Assembly (NCBI RefSeq): GCF_030532715.1
Contig: NZ_JAUNKO010000006.1
Coordinates: forward strand, 124,001 to 188,000
Direction: 5' to 3'
Length of the DNA: 64,000 nucleotides
Source of the DNA: Corynebacterium sp.
GTDB taxonomy: Bacteria; Actinomycetota; Actinomycetes; Mycobacteriales; Mycobacteriaceae
Shown here: positions 9,406-19,122 of the stretch, piece by piece
How positions within the stretch are numbered: the first letter of the stretch is position 1
How the letters are laid out: the number at the start of each line of letters is the position of its first letter
Program-made: the position numbers and the translations under genes
Notes under the pieces: generated by a model
Database searches by the model: none
Told to the model about the DNA's origin: nothing
What the model saw: the letters and a program-made list of their open reading frames with translations, nothing else

Positions 9406-12400
9406 CTACTTGTTGTCGATCTGCATCTTGCCCGGATTCCACAGCCCAGAGCGGGTGACTTCCTGGTAGTCAATCTTCGCGGGTACCGGTTCTTCGCCCG
9501 CTGAGTTGGTGCGCAGGGTGTAGGTTTCCAGGGAACCCCAGTCGCGTTCCCAGTTGTTGTTGAGGTAGGTGGGAACTTCCAGGGAGGTGCTGGTCGCCTC
9601 GGACACGCCCATGATGCCGCCACCGTTGAAATCCTGCCACGGCGAAAGCGTCACTTTTCCGGCGTGGTCGGGGGAGATCCGGTATTCCGGTAGTTCAGTC
9701 ACACCAGCGTAGTGGTAGAAGGTTCGTTGGCAGGGGAACTGTAGGGACACGGACCAGTCCAACAATCCGGGGGTGTCGGGGTCGATCACGTTGGTCATCT
9801 TGGTCAAGCTGGGCACGCGCGGCGGCGTAAATGCCAACCATTGGTCGGTGTCCAAGCTGCTGTCGGAGGCGACGATGCGAACAACGTCTGCGTCCTCGGG
9901 CAGGGAATCCAGCGGAACGCGCAGGTTACGCCATGATGGGCTCGGGCCGATGTCGTATGGCTGAATGGTGCCCATGGACTCCACTTTGCCGTCGCCCTTG
10001 CTGCGGCCGTACTCCACGACGAGTTTTTGGCCGTCTTGCTCCACGCCATTAATGTCGTTGTGCTTTACGCGTCCAGCCGCGGAGATCACCAAGATCGGGG
10101 CGTCGTCTTTGCGCTCCGGTAGGGAGTACCAAGTGGTCTTCGTGCTTGCTGGGAATTGCGCGCCTACCGTGTAGGAGCCAACCACTGGCACGACGGTGTA
10201 GTCGATGTTGTACGGAAGCTCCGCGCGGGAACCATTTACGCCGGGTTCCGAGCGCACACCACCGGTGATACCCGCGGATTGTCCGGCTGCTTCACCGGTG
10301 CTCTCTTTATCTTCCTCAGTGGTGCCAGCGATAGAACCAGCGGAGCTGCCCGCGGTGCTTACACCTTCGGTGGTGATTTGCACCGGAACGTTGTTGGCCT
10401 TGAAGTTACTCTCTTCGGAGGTGGTCAAGGATTCGCCGAGTTTGCTGCCGTCCGCAGGCTGGAGGAAGGATTCGTTGGTGTTGTTTTCCACCATCACGTC
10501 CGAAGCCAAGGCGCAGTGGTCACCGGCGAAGCTTCGCAGGTTGCCTAGGCCGACCGTGTACGCAGGGTATTGGGAGATAAAGCCCTTCGACAGGGAAGCC
10601 ATGGAAAACAGCACTACCAGCGTGGTGACCACCAAGATTGGGGCATTGAGCGCGCCGTGGGTTTTGCGTCGTTCGGTTTGCACCTCGCCACCGGCGGCGG
10701 TCTTGCGGATGTCGTCCACGAAGGAAAGGTAGGCGCCGGCCGCCAAAATCAGCAGGGAGAGCACCAACACCACGGTGTTGGCTTCAATGTTTTTCACCTG
10801 GATTGTCTTGTCGTACCAGGGGACGCCGAAGCTGGAAATGTACCACCAGCCGTTGGTGCCGGCCAGGGTGTTTGCGGTGATAAACAGCACGCCACCTGCG
10901 GCAAGCACGCGCAATCGTTGAGACTTGGAAAGTTGATGCGCCAACGCCACCGCCGCGAGCCCGGCGATTGCGGAGCCGATGCCGGCGTATACGCCGAAGT
11001 GGTGGGACCACTTGGTGGGGGTGAACATCATGAAGAACATGGTGCCGAATATCACCAGCAGCAGACGCCGCGATGGGTCGGGCGCACTACCGGGCACGCT
11101 GCCGTGCCGCAGGATGGAAGCCACCACGATGGCCACACCCACGTACATCATGATCACGGCGAAGCGGCGCGTAAACGAACCGTCCACGTTTTGTTGGAGC
11201 AGGGTTTCGTAGCGTACCCACTCGTCGTACCAGTGCAGTGATGGTCCCTTGGCGCTACGTACGCGAATGGACTCGATGACGGTGGCCAGGGTTTGGTCAC
11301 CGAACACGGCGAGCAAAATGGCGGTGCCGGAGGGCAGGAACGGCAGGCACATGGCGAACACATCGCGTTTGCTTTCCGCCCGCCGGACGATAATTCGAAT
11401 CAAGCCGGAAAGCCCCACGAGCAGGGCGGATACGGCCATCAAACCCGTCGGCCCGGCGCCTAGCGACACGGTGGCAATGATCACGCCTACTGCGCCGGGC
11501 AGCAAGCGCTGCGTGGCGATTGCGCGTTCGATGGACACCCAGGTCAGGAGCGCGCCCAAAGCGATCACGGGTTCGGGGCGCAGGCCGTTGTTGTACACCA
11601 GCCAGAAGCTGAGGAAGGCGAATGCGGTGGTCCAATGCGCCACGCGACGGGAGTTGATGCCCTCGCCCAGCCGGGGCAGCACTTCACGGCTGAGGATCAG
11701 CCAGATCAGGATGCCGGCGATAAACCCGGGCAGGCGCATCCACACGGAAGCGGTAGAGATGCGCGCCATCAACCCCAGCAGGTCGTAGTAGGGGGCGCCG
11801 AACGGGGATTCGGGAACGCCGAACCAGCGGTAGTAGTTAGCCATGTAGCCGGATTCGGCGGAGGCACGCCCCATGGTGAGCAGATAGCCATCGTCGGAGG
11901 TGTTCGCGCCGATGACGTACCAGAAGGTCAGGATAAAGCCGACGATGGCGTCCAGCGGGCGGAAACGGAACCAGCCTTCCGGGAGGAACGGCAATTTTTC
12001 GCCCTGGTGTTTGTCCATGCGCCAAAGCGTCCACAGGGATACGAACAGCATGACAAGGCCGCTGAACATGGTCAGGTACTTCAGCACACTCGGCGACGAT
12101 GTAAAGCGTGAGTTAATGTTGACCTTGACGCTGAGCCCGGCGTCGATAAGCTCCGGTGCGTTTTCTAATTCGGTGTAAATTCCGGTGAGTTGCGGGCGTT
12201 CGTCGTCCTCCGTTTCACCTTTGTGTTTGGTGCCCGGAATCTCCGCCTTGGTGGAATCTTTGGTAGAGGAAAGTTTGAGTACGGCGTCCGCGTCGAGTTT
12301 TTCCAGTTCACTCTTGGAAACGCTGAGCGGCACCTGGTCGCGCGCGAGGACGTCGAGGCCCGCATCAGAGTAGCGCACAAACAACCCGCGGGTGGTGGCG

Positions 12401-12690
12401 TCTTTACTGTCGCCGGGCAACGTGCTCAGCACCGTCGTTTGGCCCTCGCGAAGCTTATCGACGACCGCGAGCGGCACCGTCGCCTCAATCGAATCCGGCG
12501 CGTACGAAATTAACGGCGCACTTACGCTATTAATCTTCCCGTCTTGGGGCCAGTTAAACGACGATTGTGTTTGCGTCACCGGCATAAACGGGGTGATGAC
12601 AAAAAGAATGAAGCCCAATACACCGCTGAGTATGGCGAGGTTCTTCACCCATCCCGGGGTCTGCGACTCTGATGTAGACACATCGATCAA
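9406..12690 (-). CDS. embC: Arabinosyltransferase Emb (1094 aa)
   Basis: This is a membrane GT-C glycosyltransferase that polymerises arabinan on the galactan of arabinogalactan from decaprenylphosphoryl-arabinose. The catalytic motif NTSDDGYLLTMGRA lies in the first extracytoplasmic loop near residue 265. About thirteen membrane helices follow, then a C-terminal carbohydrate-binding domain from about residue 750. Corynebacteria usually have one Emb protein, the ethambutol target, and the length fits. A TTG start at 12690 has GAGGAG eleven bases upstream. An in-frame GTG at 12681 is the alternative. The gene follows aftA by seven bases and closes the dprE1-dprE2-aftA-emb operon. Whether to call it embC or just emb is convention. 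Confidence 0.93.
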   Translation of the reverse strand: MIDVSTSESQTPGWVKNLAILSGVLGFILFVITPFMPVTQTQSSFNWPQDGKINSVSAPLISYAPDSIEATVPLAVVDKLREGQTTVLSTLPGDSKDATTRGLFVRYSDAGLDVLARDQVPLSVSKSELEKLDADAVLKLSSTKDSTKAEIPGTKHKGETEDDERPQLTGIYTELENAPELIDAGLSVKVNINSRFTSSPSVLKYLTMFSGLVMLFVSLWTLWRMDKHQGEKLPFLPEGWFRFRPLDAIVGFILTFWYVIGANTSDDGYLLTMGRASAESGYMANYYRWFGVPESPFGAPYYDLLGLMARISTASVWMRLPGFIAGILIWLILSREVLPRLGEGINSRRVAHWTTAFAFLSFWLVYNNGLRPEPVIALGALLTWVSIERAIATQRLLPGAVGVIIATVSLGAGPTGLMAVSALLVGLSGLIRIIVRRAESKRDVFAMCLPFLPSGTAILLAVFGDQTLATVIESIRVRSAKGPSLHWYDEWVRYETLLQQNVDGSFTRRFAVIMMYVGVAIVVASILRHGSVPGSAPDPSRRLLLVIFGTMFFMMFTPTKWSHHFGVYAGIGSAIAGLAAVALAHQLSKSQRLRVLAAGGVLFITANTLAGTNGWWYISSFGVPWYDKTIQVKNIEANTVVLVLSLLILAAGAYLSFVDDIRKTAAGGEVQTERRKTHGALNAPILVVTTLVVLFSMASLSKGFISQYPAYTVGLGNLRSFAGDHCALASDVMVENNTNESFLQPADGSKLGESLTTSEESNFKANNVPVQITTEGVSTAGSSAGSIAGTTEEDKESTGEAAGQSAGITGGVRSEPGVNGSRAELPYNIDYTVVPVVGSYTVGAQFPASTKTTWYSLPERKDDAPILVISAAGRVKHNDINGVEQDGQKLVVEYGRSKGDGKVESMGTIQPYDIGPSPSWRNLRVPLDSLPEDADVVRIVASDSSLDTDQWLAFTPPRVPSLTKMTNVIDPDTPGLLDWSVSLQFPCQRTFYHYAGVTELPEYRISPDHAGKVTLSPWQDFNGGGIMGVSEATSTSLEVPTYLNNNWERDWGSLETYTLRTNSAGEEPVPAKIDYQEVTRSGLWNPGKMQIDNK

Positions 12691-12697
12691 TGTTACG

Positions 12698-14656
12698 TCA
12701 GCTCCTCTCGGATTCCCGAGTTACCACGACAAAGGGCCCAACTTGTGTGACATCCCACGTGGAAAATACCTCTGGGTTGAAATACACACCTCGGAAACGA
12801 ACATTTGGATTATTCGGGTAAATATCCTCAGCGACGTCGTACTTGTAGCCCTTGTCTTTATCGCCGCGGAAAATGAATACATCGGGTGCGCGCCACGGGG
12901 AGTCATCCAAGGCAGCTGAGAACTTCGCCGGAGTGTTGAGCGTTTTCCAAGACTTTACAGCCCATTGCTGAATTTGTTCGTTTCGCGTGTCGAACTCGCC
13001 GAGAGGATTCGCATAATGGCTGGTAAACGCTTGGAAGCCGCGGTAAGGGTAGTAGGACATGAAGTTTTGTTCGTCCGTAAGTACGACTGTGTCGCGGGGG
13101 ACCAGTCCTTTCGACGCCAGGAGGTCGTCGATCTCCTTGTAGTACGTCGCCGAATCTGCCGGGAAGCGGTCCGCCCGTTCCCCGTACCCATCAGTGTCCG
13201 TATAGGCCAAATCGATGGCATCATGGTTGCGCTGTGGAATCGTCTGGGCGTAGCCCAACCCGCCGGTAATAGTCACCATAATGAGCCCAGCAGTCATGAG
13301 CTTGCGGGAACGCTCACTGAATTGCACCGGGTACAGGCGCGAAATTCCGAACAGGCGGATATCCGCCAGCGCGAGGACGCCGGCGGTAGCCAGCTGCATG
13401 GTCACGATGGAATCCAAGCGGAAGCCCAACAGCGTGTTGCCCGCCAGCGTGGCAATCATCGACGCCACAATCCAGCAATAAAACACAAACAGTGCGATGC
13501 CCATCGAGCGCACGTCCGGATCCACCGCGCGTGCCATGAGGAACAACAGGCCGATCAGACACAATGCGCCGACGAAACTAAACGAAAGCATGGGCAGCGG
13601 GATCTGCGTGCCCTCGTACGGCAAGTAGTGCATGGCGGTCGCGCCGGAGCGCGTTTCACCGCGGGCAACTGCCAGCAAGTACGGCGTCCAGACCGGCGCG
13701 GCGAGCACCATCGAACCGATGCCCACAATGATCAACCGCAAAATCGGCCACCAGCTGCGCTGCACGAACACCGCGAACACGGTGGCAATGAGGATCACAC
13801 TCAGCGTAATCGTGGCGGTGTAGAGCGTATACATCGAAGCGGAGACGCCGAGATACACGATCATGCCTGCGATGGCGAGTTTGTGGCCCGCAACAGCGCG
13901 ATACGCCAATACGGAAGCCGCTGGGGCGCCGAGGGCGACGATGGCTGCGTACGGCTCCTCAGCGGACACTACGAGGGCGATACAAATGCTGACCAAGCCG
14001 ATGCCGGTGGCCACCGGCAAACTCCCGCAGATTCGCTGCCATACTGGCACAACCATGGAGGCCGCGGCCGCAATAGACACTAGCGACCACGGTTGGAATC
14101 CCTCCCAGCCAGGCAGGCCCAATAAGGCAGAAAAACGACCCCCCAGCCAGAACCAGCCACCGGGATAAAACGACGGCATGTCTATGTAGTTCATGTCGTC
14201 CAGAATCGGGCTGTCCGTGAGCCGCGTGAGGAACTGGGTGCGGAACCCCTGATCTACGGTAATGCCGTCTAAGTAGAGCCGGGTGGCAGATAGCGGGATC
14301 GCCGTGGTGGACACCACGAGCGCCGCCGGCGCAAGGTAGGACACCACGATGGTGAGCCACACGCGCCATTTCGGCGCGGAGCCTCTGAGCCACAGGTAAG
14401 ACAACACACCAACCGCTATCAGCACCAAAAAGGTTGCGCACGTTGCGATGGCGCGGGACATTAACGACCCCCCAAAGGCTGGGAGGTTGGTTTGCTTCAA
14501 CACAAACCAACACAGCAACGTAAACAATGCGCCGCCCACCCCAGCGCCCAGAATCGAGAAAATAGTCGCCCGATCTGAGAGCATGTCCTTGGTGAACGGC
14601 ACTTCAGATGCAGGGACGGGAAGCTCCACCGCGTCCCTATCGGTTACCTGTGTCAT
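12698..14656 (-). CDS. aftA: Galactan 5-O-arabinofuranosyltransferase AftA (652 aa)
   Basis: AftA adds the first arabinofuranose from decaprenylphosphoryl-arabinose to the galactan chain, which primes the later work of Emb. The protein has about eleven membrane helices in the N-terminal 440 residues, with the conserved loop containing NYIDMPSFYPGGWFW near residue 155, and a C-terminal extracytoplasmic domain of about 200 residues. The length agrees with the family. It lies between dprE2 and emb on the same strand, with seven bases to emb, which fits the substrate flow: DprE1 and DprE2 make the donor sugar that AftA and Emb use. Confidence 0.93.
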   Translation of the reverse strand: MTQVTDRDAVELPVPASEVPFTKDMLSDRATIFSILGAGVGGALFTLLCWFVLKQTNLPAFGGSLMSRAIATCATFLVLIAVGVLSYLWLRGSAPKWRVWLTIVVSYLAPAALVVSTTAIPLSATRLYLDGITVDQGFRTQFLTRLTDSPILDDMNYIDMPSFYPGGWFWLGGRFSALLGLPGWEGFQPWSLVSIAAAASMVVPVWQRICGSLPVATGIGLVSICIALVVSAEEPYAAIVALGAPAASVLAYRAVAGHKLAIAGMIVYLGVSASMYTLYTATITLSVILIATVFAVFVQRSWWPILRLIIVGIGSMVLAAPVWTPYLLAVARGETRSGATAMHYLPYEGTQIPLPMLSFSFVGALCLIGLLFLMARAVDPDVRSMGIALFVFYCWIVASMIATLAGNTLLGFRLDSIVTMQLATAGVLALADIRLFGISRLYPVQFSERSRKLMTAGLIMVTITGGLGYAQTIPQRNHDAIDLAYTDTDGYGERADRFPADSATYYKEIDDLLASKGLVPRDTVVLTDEQNFMSYYPYRGFQAFTSHYANPLGEFDTRNEQIQQWAVKSWKTLNTPAKFSAALDDSPWRAPDVFIFRGDKDKGYKYDVAEDIYPNNPNVRFRGVYFNPEVFSTWDVTQVGPFVVVTRESERS

Positions 14657-14686
14657 GCATTCCAGTTTGGCATACGTTGCTACAAG

Positions 14687-15448
14687 TTAGATGGGTAGTC
14701 GCCGTAAGATTCCCTTAGGCAGGTGCTGGAGTACCATCATCACGTACTTAAACATTGGGTGCACCCAAAGCGTATCTTTGCGGTCTAATGTTGCTTGGAC
14801 CACCGCTTCTGCTACATCCTCGCGGTTTACCGTGAACGGTGCTTCCTTCACACCGGCGCTCATCCGGGTGCGAACCTGGCCGGGGCGGACCACCAAAACG
14901 TGGGCACCGGTGCCGCGCAGCGCCTCACCAAGCTGGGTGTAGAAACCGTCCAAACCGGCCTTTGCGGAACCGTATACAAAGTTCGAACGGCGCACCTTCA
15001 TCCCCGCCGCCGACGACATGGCAACGATGGTGCCGTGGCCCTGCTCCTTGAACTTCTGCGCTAACAACACACCCACCGACACCGCGCCGGTGTAGTTGAT
15101 TTGTACCGCGTCTACAGCCTTGGCTTGGTTTTGCCACTGCTCTTCGTTGTCTCCCAACACCCCGAAAGCCACAATGGCCACATCAACGTCGCCCTGCGAA
15201 AACGCGAGATCAATTACTTCAGGGTGTGTATCAAACGCACGGGCATCAAAATCGATGACCTCCACAGACGATGCGCCTGCGGCCTTTAGCTTGGCCACCG
15301 TGGCGTCGATAAGCTTGTCGCCCTGGAACGTGGCGAGGGTGACATGGGCGGGGCCTTTGGTCAGAAACTCTTCAACAATCGCGTTGCCAATCTCGGAGGT
15401 GCCGCCGAGCAGCAAAATATTTTGGGCCTTGCCCACAGCGTTCAGCAT
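14687..15448 (-). CDS. dprE2: Decaprenylphosphoryl-D-2-keto-erythro-pentose reductase DprE2 (253 aa)
   Basis: This short-chain dehydrogenase reduces the keto intermediate made by DprE1, giving decaprenylphosphoryl-arabinose with NADH. The nucleotide-binding motif GGTSEIG is near residue 15, the catalytic Ser is in MSSAAG near residue 145 and the Tyr-Lys pair is in VYGSAKAG near residues 158-162. The length is normal. It follows dprE1 by twelve bases, and the pair works as a complex on the inner membrane or its outer face. Confidence 0.94.
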   Translation of the reverse strand: MLNAVGKAQNILLLGGTSEIGNAIVEEFLTKGPAHVTLATFQGDKLIDATVAKLKAAGASSVEVIDFDARAFDTHPEVIDLAFSQGDVDVAIVAFGVLGDNEEQWQNQAKAVDAVQINYTGAVSVGVLLAQKFKEQGHGTIVAMSSAAGMKVRRSNFVYGSAKAGLDGFYTQLGEALRGTGAHVLVVRPGQVRTRMSAGVKEAPFTVNREDVAEAVVQATLDRKDTLWVHPMFKYVMMVLQHLPKGILRRLPI

Positions 15449-15460
15449 GGTAAATCCTTC

Positions 15461-16927
15461 TTAGTGCAATTCGAGACGGCGGGACATATCGGAAGCAAAG
15501 ACGCCAGTCGGGTCAATATCATGGCGGGTCTTCAACCAACCCTCCATGCCGGGGTACATCGCGTGGAAACGCTCAGCCGGCGTGCGCGATTCCTTGGCCA
15601 AGTACAGGCGGCCGCCGAATTCCATCACGCGGCGGTCAATATCGTCGAGGAAATCGCCAAGGCCCCGCTTAATCGGGAAATCTACGCACACGTTCCAGCC
15701 CGGCATTGGGTAGGACAGCGGTGCGCGGTTGCCCTCGCCGAACAGCTTAAATACGTTGAGCGCGGAGTAATGCCCAGACTTTTGAATGTCCCGAATAATG
15801 TCTTTAAACGGGTCCACTGCCTCCCGCGGCACCACGAATTGGTACTGCAGGAACCCGCGGGAACCATAACCGCGGTTCCACTCGCCGATCAAATCGAGCG
15901 GCTGATAGAACTGGGTGAGGTTCTGCACCTTGTTTTGGTAGGTGCCAGACTTCAACCACCACAGTTCGCCGATCGCCATCATGCTCAACTTGTTCATGGT
16001 GAACGACGGGAAAATGTCTGGCACGGTCACCAATTGCGGGGCGTTAAACTTCAACGGATCCTTGGCCAGCTTCGGCGCGAGCTCCTCAAGTTGAGCCAGC
16101 GTGGCCAAGGAACCGCGCGACACCGCGGAGCGGCCCAGCTTCGGCTCGGGGGAAATAGCGTCGAACCAGGCGGAAGAATAGGTGTAGTTCTTCTCCGAAC
16201 CGTCCGAGTGGAACTCGATGGTCTCATCCAGCGAGGACGTCAAATCACCGTCGGCGATGAAGTAAGCGGTCTCGGTGCGGGTCATCCGAATCTTGGCGCG
16301 CACAATAATGCCGGTGAGGCCCATGCCTCCGACGGTCGCCCAGAACAGATTGCCTTCGGGGTCGTCCGGGGTGCCTTCCGGCTCAAGGTGCAGGATGCGC
16401 CCGTCCGCAACCAGCAGCTCCATAGAAACCACATGGTCGCCGAAAGAACCCGCCGAGTGGTGATTCTTGCCGTGAATGTCCGGACCGATGGCGCCACCGA
16501 TGGTCACCTGCCGGGTGCCGGGCAGCACCGGAACCCACAGCCCATAGGGCAGCGCGGCTTTCATGAGTTGGTCGAGGGTGACACCGCCTTCCACATCAAC
16601 AATGGCGGTGTCTGGATCAATGCTGTGAATTTTGTTGAACGCCTGCATGTCCACAACAAGGCCGCCACCGTTTTGGGCGCAGTCGCCGTAAGAGCGACCC
16701 ATGCCACGGGCAATAACGCCGCGCCGTAAATGTGTGGGTTTGTTCTCGTTTTGCTCAGCAACGAGGCGTACCGCGTTACAGATTGTTTCTAGGTCTGGTG
16801 TGGACAGAACCTCAGCTGTGGTGGGGGCGGTGCGGCCCCAGCCGGTGAGGGATTTGGCTTCTGTGTGGAGGGCCCCAGAAGCACCGGTCGAAGCAACGGT
16901 GCCGGACTTGCCCTTATCGCTCGTCAT
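15461..16927 (-). CDS. dprE1: Decaprenylphosphoryl-beta-D-ribose oxidase DprE1 (488 aa)
   Basis: This is a vanillyl-alcohol-oxidase-type flavoprotein that oxidises the 2-hydroxyl of decaprenylphosphoryl-ribose. The FAD domain begins around [10 protein letters not shown] near residue 70, and the conserved [14 protein letters not shown] motif near residue 155 binds FAD. The cysteine that benzothiazinone drugs modify in Mycobacterium (C387 there) is kept as Cys414 within WNVCVDFP. The first 40 or so residues are a Ser/Thr/Ala-rich extension. It is the first gene of the arabinan operon. The gap of 228 bases upstream is the only place with room for the main promoter. Confidence 0.95.
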   Translation of the reverse strand: MTSDKGKSGTVASTGASGALHTEAKSLTGWGRTAPTTAEVLSTPDLETICNAVRLVAEQNENKPTHLRRGVIARGMGRSYGDCAQNGGGLVVDMQAFNKIHSIDPDTAIVDVEGGVTLDQLMKAALPYGLWVPVLPGTRQVTIGGAIGPDIHGKNHHSAGSFGDHVVSMELLVADGRILHLEPEGTPDDPEGNLFWATVGGMGLTGIIVRAKIRMTRTETAYFIADGDLTSSLDETIEFHSDGSEKNYTYSSAWFDAISPEPKLGRSAVSRGSLATLAQLEELAPKLAKDPLKFNAPQLVTVPDIFPSFTMNKLSMMAIGELWWLKSGTYQNKVQNLTQFYQPLDLIGEWNRGYGSRGFLQYQFVVPREAVDPFKDIIRDIQKSGHYSALNVFKLFGEGNRAPLSYPMPGWNVCVDFPIKRGLGDFLDDIDRRVMEFGGRLYLAKESRTPAERFHAMYPGMEGWLKTRHDIDPTGVFASDMSRRLELH

Positions 16928-16936
16928 CGTTTTACC

Positions 16937-16964
16937 ACGGTACCCCTATTTGCGGGTTTGTCGA
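16937..16964 (-). promoter_or_regulatory. Possible promoter of the dprE1-emb operon
   Basis: On the minus strand TCGACA (16959-16964) and TACCGT (16937-16942) are spaced 16 bases apart and resemble a sigma-A type -35/-10 pair. The start codon of dprE1 lies ten bases beyond the -10 box, so the message would have almost no leader. Confidence 0.35.
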
Positions 16965-17155
16965 GCTCTATCAGCGTTTCGACGTCCGCGCCCACCCGTG
17001 TGATTCGTCACGCTTGGCGCCGCTGTGCTGCACCTGTGAGGCAAACAATGCTGGTCCACGCCGATGCGTTGCCTCCCGCGTAAATCCGGAGTGCCCAAGA
17101 TGAGAAAACCCGAAGCGTGGGGGAATCTTAGGGTGTGTCTGGGCGTGTCGCGGGG

Positions 17156-17386
17156 TTAAAGATCCATAAGTTGGCGGATTTCTTCCGGCAATTCCTCTTG
17201 CGAGGTGATCTCAGGGCCGTCATATTCATTGAGGATTTCGTAGACCCGCACACGGTCCTTACTATCCAGCAGCGGCAGTTCTTGGGCCATCAGCATGGTC
17301 ATGAAATTATTCAGCGGTGTGGTGGTGTTTTCTGCGGCGATATGCGGCGCGGGAGCCTTTTTTTTGAACAAGCCAAACATGGCCAT
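17156..17386 (-). CDS. Small hypothetical protein (76 aa)
   Basis: I do not recognise this family. The start at ATG 17386 has GAGG seven bases upstream. The protein opens with MAMFGLFKKKAP, a short amphipathic basic segment that could touch the membrane, then has an acidic C-terminal half ending in EELPEEIRQLMDL. There are no cysteines. It is divergent from the gene starting at 17414, with only 27 bases between the start codons, so the two promoters must overlap each other's coding ends. Confidence 0.65.
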   Translation of the reverse strand: MAMFGLFKKKAPAPHIAAENTTTPLNNFMTMLMAQELPLLDSKDRVRVYEILNEYDGPEITSQEELPEEIRQLMDL

Positions 17387-17413
17387 AACACTACCTCGAC
17401 TATCGTGGCCAAT

Positions 17414-17791
17414 ATGAACACAACTCGTATCGCTGGAGCAGGGCTTGCAGCCGTCATCACAGCACTTCCTGACTATGTTCACAACGCCTGGGTGCGGCGC
17501 GCGCTGACAGCATCGCTGATCGCCGGCGGCATCTACATGATCAACACTGATGAAAACCCAGACAACGACATCACCTGGGATCGCCTCGAACTCGATGGCA
17601 CCGAGGACGGGCCGGTCACCACGTGGCTGAAAATTGGTGGCGTAGCTACCGCGCTGTATGCCTCCGCAAAGGCGGATGCGATGCTGGCGAAAGGCCTGCG
17701 TAAGGTAGGTATCCGCAAGCCGTACACCGTGCTCGGCCTGGTGGCGGGTGCTGTGGTCTACGATGCGTCGGCGGCATTGGTTGCCAAGTAG
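17414..17791 (+). CDS. Small membrane protein of unknown function (125 aa)
   Basis: The N-terminal half has a hydrophobic stretch around residues 5-20 and another near 28-43 (ALTASLIAGGIYMI). Then comes an acidic loop with DENPDNDITWDRLELDG, and two more hydrophobic segments near residues 72-85 and 103-122. It is probably an integral membrane protein with up to four helices. Genes of this kind sit near dprE1 in other corynebacteria, but I know of no function. The chosen start is the first ATG that does not overlap the divergent gene. Confidence 0.65.
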   Translation: MNTTRIAGAGLAAVITALPDYVHNAWVRRALTASLIAGGIYMINTDENPDNDITWDRLELDGTEDGPVTTWLKIGGVATALYASAKADAMLAKGLRKVGIRKPYTVLGLVAGAVVYDASAALVAK

Positions 17792-17834
17792 CGCCTGAGA
17801 CACCTTGGGCGAGAAATTTACTACCCTGGCTTGT

Positions 17835-18641
17835 ATGATGCGCCGCGCACCAAGAACCGCGCTGCTCCATGCGGAACTTGTCCACCACGATGGTGCAATT
17901 CAACGCACTGTCGGCGTAAATGATTCGCTTACGCTTGCCGAAGTCGCCGGCATTTTGCGGATTTGCTTCAATCTCGCAGGGAATCCGCCGTGGTCATTCC
18001 ACGACGCTTCTGAAGTGGTGGACCCCAATAGTTGCCTTTCCGCCTACCCAACACTGCGTTTTGTGTGGGGGCTGTGGAACATCGAGCTGGAAACGCTGGA
18101 AACGTACCCGCGTGATCAAGGCACCCCACGCGCATTGTGCATCGCCGGCTCCGGGGCACTTGCCGGGGGCTTCAACCCTAGCGAGATCAACGAGCTGCTC
18201 ACCGGCAAAGCCACCACTGAGGCCGTTCTGCGCCGCGTGCACCCCGAGGTTGCTTCGGTAATTGAGCGCTCCCGTATCCGGGACTTTGTGTCCCTCTTGC
18301 AGGCCCTTGACCTCCCTGCGCCGAACGACGCCGCGGATACCCGGTCCAGTACGCTGCCGTTGGAGGAAGACGCCGCAGGCCGAGACGCATTCTGGTCACT
18401 GATCTTGGCCTTGAGTTGCTTGAGCGGGCCGCAATTGACGGACCACATTGCGGAAACCACGATGGAGGCCCTCGGATGGGTCGACGACGATGATTCACGG
18501 CTTTCCGCGGACGGCATTCGCGCATTGTGCGCCGCCTCGTTGCAGGAATTACAACGCATTATTGGCGGCTCTGTGGTGGAACGCTTGGATTGCTACCGTG
18601 ATCTGCTGCGCGCACCGCATAGCGCGGCGGATTGCGGCTGA
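17835..18641 (+). CDS. Hypothetical protein, possibly pRiA4b ORF-3-like (268 aa)
   Basis: The N-terminal region (about residues 8-60) contains the run SLTLAEVAGILRICFNLAG followed by WSFHD, which resembles the start of the plasmid pRiA4b ORF-3 family fold. The rest matches nothing I recognise. It is soluble, rich in Leu and Ala helices, and has no signal peptide or membrane segment. ATG 17835 and ATG 17838 are both possible starts. A TTG at 17805 would add ten residues. It is followed after 19 bases by the GtrA gene on the same strand. Confidence 0.6.
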   Translation: MMRRAPRTALLHAELVHHDGAIQRTVGVNDSLTLAEVAGILRICFNLAGNPPWSFHDASEVVDPNSCLSAYPTLRFVWGLWNIELETLETYPRDQGTPRALCIAGSGALAGGFNPSEINELLTGKATTEAVLRRVHPEVASVIERSRIRDFVSLLQALDLPAPNDAADTRSSTLPLEEDAAGRDAFWSLILALSCLSGPQLTDHIAETTMEALGWVDDDDSRLSADGIRALCAASLQELQRIIGGSVVERLDCYRDLLRAPHSAADCG

Positions 18642-18660
18642 ACGTGTAGCATTTTCAGGC

Positions 18661-19104
18661 GTGACCGAAGTTTCAATGAGCAACCCGCCCAAGGAGTTAG
18701 GCGCCCGCACCCAAGCAACACGGTTCATTATCTCCGGCGGTATCGCCGCGGTAGTGGACCTGGGTCTGTCGTACCTGTTCCAGATCGTCTTAGGTTTCGG
18801 CCCTGGATTGTCTCGCACGGTCGGGTTTATCTTCGGAACGCTCACCGCTTATATGATCAACCGCCGGTGGACTTTCCAGGCGGAAGCATCCTCGAAACGC
18901 TTCCTCGCTGTGGTGCTGCTCTACACCATCACGTTCTGGGTCAACGTCGGCGGCCACAAGTTGTTGTTCTACCTATTGGACGGCACACTCAGTGAAAAAG
19001 CGGCGTTTATGCTGGCGTTTTTGATCTCCCAAGGCACCGCTACGGTGATTAACTTCCTCGTTCAGCGCCTTGTGATCTTTAAGGGATCCAGCCGCCAAGG
19101 CTAG
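18661..19104 (+). CDS. GtrA family membrane protein (147 aa)
   Basis: This is a four-helix membrane protein of the GtrA/DPMS family. Helices lie around residues 22-42, 50-68, 82-100 and 115-135, with the family's N-R-x-W-T-F stretch (NRRWTFQAE) after the second. Members help move polyprenyl-phosphate sugars across the membrane. Near an arabinogalactan cluster a role in flipping or handling a decaprenyl-phosphate sugar is plausible but inferred. A TAGCAT box seven to eight bases before GTG 18661 suggests a leaderless message. An ATG at 18676 is the alternative start. Confidence 0.85.
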   Translation: MTEVSMSNPPKELGARTQATRFIISGGIAAVVDLGLSYLFQIVLGFGPGLSRTVGFIFGTLTAYMINRRWTFQAEASSKRFLAVVLLYTITFWVNVGGHKLLFYLLDGTLSEKAAFMLAFLISQGTATVINFLVQRLVIFKGSSRQG

Positions 19105-19122
19105 TCGCGTGCGGGAACCCAA

